A DNA stretch of 64,000 nt, taken from positions 558,001 to 622,000 of the forward strand of contig CAVXJZ010000002.1 in the NCBI GenBank assembly GCA_963762205.1, in the 5' to 3' direction. Position numbers and translations under genes: made by a program. The notes under the pieces are model-generated. The model ran no database searches. It was not told where the DNA came from and saw only the letters and a list, made by a program, of their open reading frames with translations. This document shows positions 41,709 through 50,016 of the stretch, piece after piece (position 1 is the first letter of the stretch; every line of letters begins with the position of its first letter). The stretch is from VRUE01 sp963762205 (lineage in GTDB: Bacteria > Actinomycetota > Thermoleophilia > Solirubrobacterales > 70-9).

Positions 41709-43277
41709 CTACTTCGTCACTCCCAGGATCAGGCTCAGACGGGCGACTTCTTCCTTCGCTTCCGCGCCGATCGCCAGGTAGGGAACATTACGGAGGTAGG
41801 GGGCGAGCTCTTCCAGCCTTTCCCTGTCGCCGGCGTCGGCGACCATCCCTTCGACCACACGCAGGACCTGCGCGCCGGCGGCGAAGCCGCTTATCGGCGT
41901 GGTGCCGAGAGCGTCGACCGCTTCGTTGTAGGCCCGGGTCTCGGCGAGGGTCGGGCCGGACTCCGACTCGAGTCCGACGAGCGTCGCCGGCAGGCCGTAG
42001 CCGACCGCGACGCGGTTCCCCTTCGCGGCGACGACCAGCGGTCGGTCGCCGAGGTCGGCGCTGCGAATCGAGAAGCCGGAGGCCTCGCCGGAGACCGCCG
42101 TCACCCCGGGTGTATCGCTGGCCCGCAGCAGGGCGCCGACGCTGGATACGGTGTCGCGCGCCTCGCTCGCGTCCTTGGCCTCGATCACGAGCGCGCCGCC
42201 CAGGGTCGCCCGGCTCGTGCCCAGGGCAAACGCCGCCGCGTCGCCGATGTTCTCGGCGATCCGGTCGAGATCGAGACCGACCTGCTCGAAGGTGCTCCTG
42301 AACCGGCCCGCGGGCACCTCGCCCGGAATCCCTTCCTTGTCGATCATGTCGACGACCTTGGCCAGGCCCGCGCCCAGGTTGCCGGCGCCGACGGCGGCGA
42401 TCGAGCCCGCCGGCATCGAGCCCAGAAGCTCGGTGGCTTCGTTGCTCGGAAGGGCATCGTCGCCTTCTTCCGGGCCCAGTCCGGCGGTGAGCCTGATCTC
42501 GATGTGATCCGACCCCGGGATCAGGCTGACGGCGGCGGCTGCGTCCTCGAGTGCGAGACCGGCCGATTCGAGGAACGCCAGGGCCTGGGGATCGATGCCG
42601 GAGCCGGCGGATTCGATCAGGCCGCCCACGTCGACGTAGACATCGGCGAGGCTGAATTCCGCAGGGCTCAGATTCGCGATCTGGTCGTAGGCATCCGTGT
42701 CGGCGAGCGAGTCCCCGTCGGCGGCGTCCACCGCCGCCTCGAAGGACGCGCGGTCCTTGCCGAAGACGACCAGGTCGCCGATGATCCCGACCGCGTCTTC
42801 GTCGTCTGGGTCGAGCCTGTAGTCACGGCCCTCGTAGGACTCGTCGGTCGGCCTGGGATCTTTGGACGCGCTCTGCCTGTCGATGAATTCCTGGGCCGCC
42901 GTGGTGTCGGTCACCTCGACCGCGAAGCCACCGCCGTTGAAGTCGTTGCCGTCGTACTCGGTTAGGAAGATCCCGGCGGCCTCTCCCAGCCAGGGCCGGA
43001 TTTCCGTCTCGAAGTCGAAGGGCCGGTCCGAGTCGAGTGCCGACTTTTCCAGATAGGAGACGACCGTCGCGCCGAGGTCGTCGACCCCCGCGACCCTTTC
43101 CGCCATCGCTTCGAGGTCCGCCTTCAGCTCGCCCGTGGGCTGGATCCGAGCTTCGATGAAGACCGGCGTGTCGGGCGGGGCGACGCTCGCCGGGTCGCCG
43201 TTCGAGCCGCCGCCGCCGCAGCCGGCGAGCACGGTCGCCGTCGCCAGGACGGGGAGGACGAGACGTGCCTTGCTCAT
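41709..43277 (-). CDS. DUF3352-type lipoprotein
   Basis: A 522-residue protein with a lipoprotein signal peptide (LVLPVLATATVLAGCGGGGS; lipobox LAGC) followed by a long alpha/beta extracytoplasmic region. The sequence (VFIEARIQPTGELKADLEAM, a GDRPLVVAAKGNRVAVGYG strand, and periodic ALALG/AAVG segments) matches the DUF3352 family common in actinobacteria. Function is unknown; it is likely anchored on the outer face of the membrane. It stands between glmS and acpS. Confidence 0.75.
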   Translation of the reverse strand: MSKARLVLPVLATATVLAGCGGGGSNGDPASVAPPDTPVFIEARIQPTGELKADLEAMAERVAGVDDLGATVVSYLEKSALDSDRPFDFETEIRPWLGEAAGIFLTEYDGNDFNGGGFAVEVTDTTAAQEFIDRQSASKDPRPTDESYEGRDYRLDPDDEDAVGIIGDLVVFGKDRASFEAAVDAADGDSLADTDAYDQIANLSPAEFSLADVYVDVGGLIESAGSGIDPQALAFLESAGLALEDAAAAVSLIPGSDHIEIRLTAGLGPEEGDDALPSNEATELLGSMPAGSIAAVGAGNLGAGLAKVVDMIDKEGIPGEVPAGRFRSTFEQVGLDLDRIAENIGDAAAFALGTSRATLGGALVIEAKDASEARDTVSSVGALLRASDTPGVTAVSGEASGFSIRSADLGDRPLVVAAKGNRVAVGYGLPATLVGLESESGPTLAETRAYNEAVDALGTTPISGFAAGAQVLRVVEGMVADAGDRERLEELAPYLRNVPYLAIGAEAKEEVARLSLILGVTK

Positions 43278-43311
43278 GCGCGCCAGCCTAGCGGCGGGGC
43301 GGCGACGGTCG

Positions 43312-45172
43312 CTACTCGACCGTGACCGTCTTGGCCAGGTTGCGCGGCTGGTCGACGTTGAGGCCGAGCGAGCGGGCGATGTCGTAGGCGAGCAGCTGCA
43401 GAGGCAGGATCGCGACGACCGGCTGCAACAGCCAGTCGGTGCGGGCGACCTCGATCGTCTGGTCGGCGACCTCGCTGACGCCGTCGGCGCCCGCGGTCGC
43501 GATCGCGATCGCTTCAGCGCCGCGGGCCCGCACCTCTTCGACGTTGGAGAGGACCTTGGCGAGGACCGGGCTCTCGGTGGCGACGCAGACGACGGGGGTC
43601 GACTGGTCGAGCAGGGCGATCGGCCCGTGCTTCATCTCGCCGGCGGCGTACGCATCTGTGGGGATGTAGGAGATCTCCTTCAGCTTCAGCGCCCCCTCGA
43701 GGCAGACCGGAAGGCCGACGTTCCGTCCCAGGTAGAGAAAGAAGCTCCTTCTCGTGATGGGTCGCGGCGACCTCCCTGACGCGGTCCTCGCAGCCTGCCA
43801 GGGTCTCCTCGATCTTCGAGGGCAGGTGCTTGAGCTCGGCGACCAGCTCGGCGAGCCGCTCGGGCGGCAGCGTTCCCCGCAGCTCGGCGAGCCGCAGTCC
43901 GATCAGGTACATCGCCGCGACCTGGGCGACGAAGGTCTTGGTCGCCGCGACGCTCACCTCGAGCCCGGCGCGCGTGTAGAGGACGGCGTCCGCGTCGCGG
44001 GTCGCCTGGCTCCCCATCAGATTGGTGATCGCAAGCACCTTGGCCCCCTTCTCGCGAGCCAGCCGCATCGCCGCCAGGGTGTCGGCCGTCTCCCCGGACT
44101 GGGTCATGCCGATCACCAGGTCGCCGGGCCCGACGACCGGGTTGCGGTAGCGGTACTCGGAGGCGATGTCCATCTCGATCGGCACCCGCGCCCACTCCTC
44201 GATCGCGTAGCGGCCGACCAGGCCCGCGTGATAGGAGGTCCCGCAGGCAACGATCACGACCCGCTTCAGGTCGCGCAGGTAATCGTCGTCCAGCTCGACC
44301 TCCGAGAGGTCGACCCCGTCATCGCCCGGCAGCCGCCCGGCAATCGTTTCGGCGACGGCGTCGGCCTGTTCGTGGATCTCCTTGAGCATGAAGGTCTCGT
44401 AGCCGTCCTTCTCGGCGGCGGCGGCGTCCCAGGAGATGTGCTCGGAACCGCGCTCGATCGGGTTGCCCTCGGCGTCGGTGATCGACACGCCGGAGGGGTC
44501 GATCGTGACGATCTCGTCGTTTTCGATGGTTACCGCGTCGCTGGTCTCGGCGAGGAAGGCCGGGATCGCCGAGGCGAGGAAGCTCTCGCCGTCGCCGACC
44601 CCGGCGACCAGCGGGCACTCCTTGCGGGCGCCGACCAGGAGCCCGGGGCAATCGGCGTGCATCGCGACGAACGCGTAATGCCCGCGCAGCTCGGCGAATG
44701 CCGCCCGGACCGCGGCCGGCAGGTCACCGTCGTATTGGCGGGCGATCAGGTGGGCGACGACCTCGGCGTCGGTTTCGGAGCTGAAGACCTCGCCCTCGGC
44801 CTCGAGCTCCCGGCGCAGCTTGGTGTGATTCTCGACGATCCCGTTGAGGACGATGTGGACGCGGTCGGTGCTGTCGCTGTGCGGGTGGGCGTTCTCCTCG
44901 GTGACGCGCCCGTGGGTCGCCCAGCGGGTGTGTGCGACCCCGGTCGTCGCCGGCGGGGCGGCGACCGCGACGCCGCCGCCGCGCCCATCGCGCTCCTCGA
45001 GGGCAGCCCGAAGGTTGCCGAGGTGGCCGACGGCGCGCACGCTCTCGACCCGGCCGTCTTCGATCACCGAAACCCCGGCCGAGTCGTAGCCGCGGTATTC
45101 GAGCTTCTCGAGGCCGGCGACCAACAGGTCGCGGCAGGGCCGAGACCCGACGTATCCGACAATTCCGCACAT
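43312..45172 (-). pseudogene. glmS: Glutamine-fructose-6-phosphate aminotransferase, one frameshift
   Basis: GlmS makes glucosamine-6-phosphate, the first step to UDP-GlcNAc. The amidotransferase domain begins MCGIVGYVGS with the nucleophile Cys2; the SIS domains follow (YHAGLVGRYAIEEWARVP, TQSGETADTL, the last reading EMKHGPIALLDQSTPVVCVA). The frame breaks at about 43747-43748: one extra C in CTCC (minus strand AAGGAGC for AAGAGC) changes HHEKSFFLYLGRNVG into another frame. The second frame continues to the normal GlmS ending LAKTVTVE. Since glmS is normally essential and everything else is intact, a sequencing error is more likely than inactivation. Confidence 0.85.
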
Positions 45173-45201
45173 GGAAGGCGATTAAGAGTAGAGGGAGCGC
45201 G

Positions 45202-46521
45202 TCAGCCGAGCTCTCGGCGGACGATCTCGACGAGGCGGTCGCAGACCGCTTCCGCCTCCTCGGCGCTCGGCGCCTCGGCCATCACCCGCACCAGCGGCTC
45301 GGTGCCGGAGGGCCGCAGCAGCACCCTGCCGCGCCCGGCGAGCGCCGCGCCCTCCTTCTCCACCGCCTCCCAGACCGGGGCTGCGGAGGCGACCGCATCG
45401 CGCTCGGCGACCTCGACGTTTACGAGCACCTGGGGCAGCTTCTCCATCGGCACCGCGTCGGCGAGGCTCGCCCCACCCAGCTCGCGCATCGTCGCCAGCG
45501 CCGCGCCGATCCCGTCGCCGGTGGCGACGATGCGGGTGTCGATGATGTGGCCGGACTGCTCGCCGCCGAGCGCCCAGCCGCGCTCACGCAGCTCGTCGAG
45601 CACGTGGCGGTCGCCGACCTGGGTCGTCGCCACCTCGATCTCCGCCTCCTCCATCGAGCGGTGGAAGCCGTAGTTGCTCATCACCGTCACGACGATGCCG
45701 CCGTCGAGCTCGCCGCGGGCGGCCATGCCGCGGGCCGCGAGCGCGATCAGCTCGTCGCCGTCGCGGCCGCGACCGGCGCCGTCGACGGCGAGCACGCGGT
45801 CGCCGTCGCCGTCGAAGGCGAAGCCGATCTCGGCCTCGCCGGCGGCGACGTGAGCGCCGAGGAGGTCGAGGTGGGTCGAGCCGCAGCCGTCGTTGATGTT
45901 GCGCCCGTCGGGCTCGATCGCGATCGGCTCGACCTCGGCGCCGAGCCGCTCGAAGATCGCCGGCGCCGCCCGGTAGGCGGCGCCGTTGGCGCAGTCGAGC
46001 GCGACCCTCCTTCCCGTGAGGTCGAGCGGGAAGGCGGCCTGCAGCGCCCGTAGATAGTCCCCGAGGCCGCCCTTCAGCTCGCGCACCCGCCCCGGGCGCG
46101 CGACGCTCTCGGCCGCGGCGCCGTCGGCCAGGGCTTCGATCCGCTCCTCGGCGGCGTCGTCCAGCTTCGTCCCGGCCGCCGAGAAGAACTTGATCCCGTT
46201 GTCCCCGAACGGGTTGTGGGAGGCGGAGACGACGGCGGCGAGGTCGAGGCCCAGCTTCCTGACGAGGATCGCGGCGGCGGGCGTCGGCAGGACGCCGCCG
46301 AGCAGAGCATCGCCCCCGGCGGCGGCGATGCCGGCGGCCAGGGCCGCCTCCAGCATCGGACCCGACTCCCGGGTGTCGCGGACGATCAGGACCTGCGGGC
46401 GCTCGGCGTCCAGGGAGGCGGCCGCGGCCCGCCCCAGGGCGGTCGCCAGCTCCGCGGTCAGGAACGTCCCAACCTCCCCTCGGACCCCGTCGGTGCCGAA
46501 GAGCCTGCGCCCCGTCGCCAT
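45202..46521 (-). CDS. glmM: Phosphoglucosamine mutase
   Basis: A 439-residue mutase converting glucosamine-6-phosphate to glucosamine-1-phosphate. The N-terminus is GRRLFGTDGVRGEVG, the phosphoserine loop SASHNPFGDNGIKFF, the metal loop FDGDGDRVLAV and the C-terminal phosphate-binding RPSGTEPLVRVMAE. The ATG at 46521 gives the standard start; an upstream frame to 46623 runs into rpsI. It works directly after glmS, which lies just downstream. Confidence 0.95.
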   Translation of the reverse strand: MATGRRLFGTDGVRGEVGTFLTAELATALGRAAAASLDAERPQVLIVRDTRESGPMLEAALAAGIAAAGGDALLGGVLPTPAAAILVRKLGLDLAAVVSASHNPFGDNGIKFFSAAGTKLDDAAEERIEALADGAAAESVARPGRVRELKGGLGDYLRALQAAFPLDLTGRRVALDCANGAAYRAAPAIFERLGAEVEPIAIEPDGRNINDGCGSTHLDLLGAHVAAGEAEIGFAFDGDGDRVLAVDGAGRGRDGDELIALAARGMAARGELDGGIVVTVMSNYGFHRSMEEAEIEVATTQVGDRHVLDELRERGWALGGEQSGHIIDTRIVATGDGIGAALATMRELGGASLADAVPMEKLPQVLVNVEVAERDAVASAAPVWEAVEKEGAALAGRGRVLLRPSGTEPLVRVMAEAPSAEEAEAVCDRLVEIVRRELG

Positions 46522-46531
46522 CAGCCCTCGC

Positions 46532-47488
46532 TCAGCGCTTGCTGAACTGCGGCCGCTTGCGCGCCTTCTTGAGGCCGGCCTTGCGCCGCTCCTTGACCCG
46601 CGCGTCGCGAGTGAGGAAGCCACGCCGCTTGAGCTCGCCGCGCAACTCCGGGTCGATCTCCGTCAGCGCCCGGGAGATCCCGTGGCGGACGGCGCCCGCC
46701 TGGCCGCCGATCCCGCCGCCGTGGACGCGGACGCGGACGTCCACGCTGGTCTCATAGCCGCTGGTGCTCAAAGGCTGCCTGGCCATCGTCTGGTGCAGCG
46801 GGCGGGGGAAGAACTCCTCGAGCGATCGGCCGTTGATCTCGAACTTGCCGCCGCCGGGCATCAGGGTGACACGCGCGATCGCGCGCTTGCGCTTGCCGGT
46901 CGCCTGGAAGCTGGAGCCGCTCTCGAGCTTCGCCGGGGCGCGACTCGCCGCGCTCGAGTCCTCCTCGCCGTCGCCGGCGAGCTCGGCCTCGCGCTGTGCC
47001 CGCTCCTCATCCTCGGCCTCGCGGCGGGCGCGCTCCTCGGCGCTCAGCGGCCTCTCGTCGGCCTGCTCGACCGAGATCGGCTCGAGGTCGGCGCCGGGAA
47101 TGACGTCCTTCTTCTTCTTCTCATCGTCCGCCTTGGAGTCGTCCTTCTGCGGCTCTTCGGCTGGGGACTCGGCGGTCGCGGCAGGGCCCTCGGCCTCCTC
47201 CGAAGGACTCACGGATGCATCGTCGTCGGCCTCGGCCTGGGCTTCGCCGTCAACCGCCGCCTCCTCCGCTTCGCGTCCGGGGGCGGCGGGCGTCTCCTCG
47301 GTCGCCTCGTCCTGGACCTGTCCAGGCTCGGGCGCCTCCTCCGCGGGGGGCGTGGAGGATGGCTCCTCGCCCGCAGCTTGCGGGGACGAGGAGTCGTCCT
47401 CCGCGGCAGGACCCGCGGTCGTGGGGTCCGTTTCTGGCTCGTCGGGCGATGCGCCCTCGGAGGTCTCTTTGTTCTCTTCGTCGCTCAC
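46532..47488 (-). CDS. rpsI: Ribosomal protein S9 with a long acidic N-terminal extension
   Basis: The last about 125 residues are a normal uS9 (FQATGKRKRAIARVTLMPGG, VHGGGIGGQAGAVRHGISRA, ending KKARKRPQFSKR). The first about 190 residues are an extension rich in Glu, Ala, Pro, Asp and Ser with a basic patch DEKKKKDVIPG, then RARREAEDEERAQREAELAG. I choose the GTG at 47488, which overlaps the rplM stop by four bases; nothing in frame after it would remove the extension, and rplM-rpsI are always adjacent. The extension is probably disordered and exposed on the ribosome surface. Confidence 0.9.
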   Translation of the reverse strand: MSDEENKETSEGASPDEPETDPTTAGPAAEDDSSSPQAAGEEPSSTPPAEEAPEPGQVQDEATEETPAAPGREAEEAAVDGEAQAEADDDASVSPSEEAEGPAATAESPAEEPQKDDSKADDEKKKKDVIPGADLEPISVEQADERPLSAEERARREAEDEERAQREAELAGDGEEDSSAASRAPAKLESGSSFQATGKRKRAIARVTLMPGGGKFEINGRSLEEFFPRPLHQTMARQPLSTSGYETSVDVRVRVHGGGIGGQAGAVRHGISRALTEIDPELRGELKRRGFLTRDARVKERRKAGLKKARKRPQFSKR

Positions 47489-47919
47489 TTCTCTATCTCC
47501 ATCGGTTTCGGCTGCTGGGCCGCGTGGGGGTGGTCGGGGCCGGCGTACACCTTGAGCTTGGTCAGCTGCCGGCGGGCGAGGCGGTTGCGGGGGAGCATTC
47601 CCTTCACGGCCTTGCGGATTACCTCCTCGGGCCGGCGCTCGAGCATCTCGCCAAGGGTGCGCGACTTGATCCCGCCGGGGTAGCCGGAATGCCGCCAGTA
47701 GGTCTTCTGGGCGAGCTTGTCGCCGGTGACGTGGATCTTCTCCGCATTGACGACGACGATGAAGTCGCCGGTGTCGACGTGCGGTGTGTACTCCGGCTTG
47801 CGCTTGCCACGCAGCGCGTCCGCGATCCGAGTCGCCAGCCGGCCCAGGGTCTGGCCCTCGGCATCGACGACGTACCAGTCTCGCTGGCGGTCGGCGGGGG
47901 TGGCGACATACGTCTTCAT
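47485..47919 (-). CDS. rplM: Ribosomal protein L13
   Basis: A 144-residue uL13. Signatures are WYVVDAEGQTLGRLATRIAD, DTGDFIVVVNAEKIHVTGDK and GMLPRNRLARRQLTKLKVYA. It starts with ATG at 47919 and overlaps rpsI by four bases, the standard L13-S9 operon. The upstream region is a 253-base divergent gap that on the plus strand contains the c-di-AMP riboswitch. Confidence 0.96.
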   Translation of the reverse strand: MKTYVATPADRQRDWYVVDAEGQTLGRLATRIADALRGKRKPEYTPHVDTGDFIVVVNAEKIHVTGDKLAQKTYWRHSGYPGGIKSRTLGEMLERRPEEVIRKAVKGMLPRNRLARRQLTKLKVYAGPDHPHAAQQPKPMEIEK

Positions 47920-48000
47920 TCGTGGAAAAACCGCGCGGAGGCCTCACGCGCGGCCTCGGGATGATAGGCGAAGCGCGGCCCACCCGCCGCGAGGCATGCC

Positions 48001-48006
48001 TATACT
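48001..48006 (+). promoter_or_regulatory. -10 box of the riboswitch-controlled M23 gene
   Basis: TATACT lies just upstream of the predicted start of the riboswitch RNA and reads as a good -10 hexamer. No -35 at the usual distance is clear. Confidence 0.5.
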
Positions 48007-48009
48007 GCC

Positions 48010-48168
48010 GCCGCACCACGCCGAATCCCGCCGGGAGGGTCCGGACGGGAGCGGGGGAACCGCAGGGACCGTTGCAGGTCCCGGGGGCGAATCGGGCGAA
48101 AACGCCCGTAGCGCAATCTCTTTCAGCGCGAGCCCGACAGCTAACTCCGCAGGCGGTCGAAAGAGAGG
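48010..48168 (+). promoter_or_regulatory. Cyclic di-AMP riboswitch (ydaO/yuaA class)
   Basis: The leader of the M23 peptidase gene matches the ydaO/yuaA pseudoknotted riboswitch: CGCCGAATCCCGCCGGGAG at the 5' side, AGCGGGGGAACCGCAG, then GGGGGCGAATCGGGCG, CCCGTAGCGCAATCTC and GAGCCCGACAGCTAACTCCG before the GTCGAAAGAGAGG end. In actinobacteria this class controls cell-wall hydrolases and is an OFF switch on binding c-di-AMP. The ribosome site (AGAGAGG) lies at its 3' end, within reach of the switch. Exact ends are estimated. Confidence 0.9.
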
Positions 48169-48172
48169 CAAC

Positions 48173-49129
48173 GTGGTCTCGAGCACGTCGAGAGCCCGGC
48201 CCATAGCGGCGGGCATGGTCGTAACGGTCGCGGTGGCGGCCCTGCTGGCGATCCTCCCGGGCAGCGCCGCGGCGGCGATCGCGACCGGCGGCGCGCCGAC
48301 CCCCGCCGGCGGGCCCCCGGCGCCTCCGAGCGCCACCGGCTCCCCGGCTCCCGGCACGCCGAGCGCCGGCGCCATCAGCCTCGTCTCGGCCAGGACGTTC
48401 CCCCGCGTCTCCTTCTTCTACGGGGTCCGCAGCCCCAGCCTGCGCTTCGAAATCGAGAGCAGCCAGCCGCAGAACGACCTCCGCATCGACGTCGTCAGGC
48501 GAGGCGGCAGGGTCGTTCGCAGCTACTTTCGCAATGACGTCGAGCCGCACACGACGATCGGCATCCGCTGGGACGGGATGACCGCCGCGAAGCGGCCGGC
48601 GCGCAACGGCCACTATGGCTTCCGGGTCCGCGCCCAGGGCACGTCGCGGGTGGCCCGCCAGGCCTCGGCCCCGGCCAAGGCGCCGAGCCTCGGCTTCGCC
48701 TTCTACGCCTTCGCCTTCCCGATCCTTGGAAAGCACGACTACGGCGGCGCCGGCGGCCGCTTCGGGGCCGGCCGCTCCGGCCACACCCATCAGGGCCAGG
48801 ACGTGATGGCCGCCTGCGGCCTGCCCCTGGTCGCCGCCCGCGGTGGCCGCGTCCAGTACGCGGACTGGGACGGCGCGGCGGGCAACTACATCGTGATCGA
48901 CGGCCGGGGCTCGCGCTACGACACCGCCTACATGCACCTCGCCGAGCCCTCGCCCCTGAAGGAGGGGCAGGTCGTCCGCACCGGCCAGCCGATCGGAATC
49001 GTCGGCGACACCGGTGACGCCAGTGCCTGCCACCTCCATTTCGAGCTCTGGGACGCCCCCGGGTGGTACGAGGGCGGCGGCCCGATCGACCCCCTCCCCT
49101 TCCTGAAGGGTTGGGACCGCTACAGCTGA
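48173..49129 (+). CDS. M23 family metallopeptidase, secreted
   Basis: A 318-residue LytM-type peptidoglycan endopeptidase. The N-terminus has a signal peptide (IAAGMVVTVAVAALLAILPG then SAAAA), then a Pro/Gly/Ala/Ser linker, a beta-rich middle domain and the catalytic C-terminus with HTHQGQDVMAACG (zinc His and Asp) and ACHLHFELWDAPG (HxH). The GTG at 48173 follows AGAGAGG. Expression is probably under the c-di-AMP riboswitch. A 36-bp tandem duplication covers its last 12 codons and stop. Confidence 0.9.
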   Translation: MVSSTSRARPIAAGMVVTVAVAALLAILPGSAAAAIATGGAPTPAGGPPAPPSATGSPAPGTPSAGAISLVSARTFPRVSFFYGVRSPSLRFEIESSQPQNDLRIDVVRRGGRVVRSYFRNDVEPHTTIGIRWDGMTAAKRPARNGHYGFRVRAQGTSRVARQASAPAKAPSLGFAFYAFAFPILGKHDYGGAGGRFGAGRSGHTHQGQDVMAACGLPLVAARGGRVQYADWDGAAGNYIVIDGRGSRYDTAYMHLAEPSPLKEGQVVRTGQPIGIVGDTGDASACHLHFELWDAPGWYEGGGPIDPLPFLKGWDRYS

Positions 49130-49166
49130 GTCCCCTTCCTGAAGGGTTGGGACCGCTACGACTGAG
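49095..49166. repeat. 36-bp tandem duplication at the 3' end of the M23 gene
   Basis: Two adjacent 36-bp units (49095-49130 and 49131-49166), beginning TCCCCTTCCTGAAGGGTTGG, differ at two positions near the end. The first encodes the last residues PFLKGWDRYS and the stop; the second would encode the same peptide again after the stop. The CCCTTCCTGAAGGG inverted repeat in each could be a weak hairpin. The second unit overlaps the end of the minus-strand gene at 49156. Confidence 0.85.
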
Positions 49167-49950
49167 CCGGGACCCGGCCTCGGCGCTCGACGATCGCCAG
49201 CGCCACGGCGACCGGCACCGTCGCCGGCAGCGTGTCGACCGCGAAGAAGAGCAGGTCGAACGCCAGGGCGAGGACGGCGACCAGCGCCGCCGCCCACAGC
49301 TGCGGCCCGTCGCCGGTTGGGAGAACGCTCGCGCGGGCGCCGGGCGCGAGGAGGCAGCCGACCAGGCCGGCGACGAAGAGGTCGCCAAAGCCCATCGTGG
49401 CGGAGCCGAGGTGGACGGCCTGCAGGCGGGGAAGGTCGCCGGCGGGCGCGGCGGCGCTGAGCACCGAGCTCGGGCCCTGGAGCAGGTCGGCGGCGACCAG
49501 CACCGCATCGATCGTCGCCATCGCATAGACGCCCCTGCGCAGCCAGAGGGCGGGGACGACGGAGACCAGCAGCCACCCCAGGGCGATGCAGGCGAGCGCC
49601 GAGAGCGCCGTCGCCGCCGCCTCGCCGGCGAGCGCGCCGGGCAGCGCCCAGGCGAGCGCGAACATGGGCAGGACGCCCAGGCTCCATAGGGGGTCGGCGC
49701 CACGCACCAGCCACCCCAGCGCGATCGCCGCCAGCGGCGGGACCGCGACGAGCGCCAGGTAGGTGAGAAAGATGGCCGAGCCCTCGTAGAGGTCGACGAC
49801 GAGGACAACGACGACGATCGAGAGCGCCGGCGCCAGCGCCCACCAGCGGGTCCTCGGCGCGCCGACCGGCAGCGGCGGCAGCCGCCCCGGAAGCGCCACG
49901 AGGGCCGCCTGCACGAGGCCGAGAGCCGATATCGAGGCCGCGAACGGCAT
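49156..49950 (-). CDS. Polytopic membrane protein with presenilin-like GxGD motif
   Basis: A 264-residue protein with about eight hydrophobic segments. Residues 186-198 read MGFGDLFVAGLVG, where GFGD (Asp190) fits the GxGD motif of presenilin/signal-peptide-peptidase-type aspartyl proteases. Asp148 in a preceding helix (YAMATIDAVLVAAD) is placed like the first catalytic aspartate, and TLPATVPVAV near the C-terminus resembles the PAL motif. The ATG at 49950 is chosen because a terminator hairpin (49973-49996) lies across the longer frame that begins at 50001; CAGGAA precedes this ATG. Protease function is an inference. Confidence 0.6.
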   Translation of the reverse strand: MPFAASISALGLVQAALVALPGRLPPLPVGAPRTRWWALAPALSIVVVVLVVDLYEGSAIFLTYLALVAVPPLAAIALGWLVRGADPLWSLGVLPMFALAWALPGALAGEAAATALSALACIALGWLLVSVVPALWLRRGVYAMATIDAVLVAADLLQGPSSVLSAAAPAGDLPRLQAVHLGSATMGFGDLFVAGLVGCLLAPGARASVLPTGDGPQLWAAALVAVLALAFDLLFFAVDTLPATVPVAVALAIVERRGRVPAQS

Positions 49951-49972
49951 TTCCTGGCTGCCGCTCGATGTC

Positions 49973-49996
49973 TTTTGCCCGGTAGGCCGGGCAAAA
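49973..49996 (-). terminator. Terminator hairpin after guaA
   Basis: TTTTGCCCGG, loop TAGG, CCGGGCAAAA form a perfect 10-bp stem, 20 bases beyond the guaA stop on the minus strand. The stem base is A/U-rich, so it can act as an intrinsic terminator; on the plus strand the T-run is on the 5' side. It separates guaA from the GxGD gene. Confidence 0.65.
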
Positions 49997-50016
49997 CTCA
50001 TCGAACGACGGTCAAA

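Noticed and set aside
46532..49843. A 1103-codon open frame on the minus strand
   Set aside because: It is the rpsI frame extended upstream by chance through rplM, the riboswitch and the M23 gene; high GC keeps frames open. Only 47488-46532 is coding.
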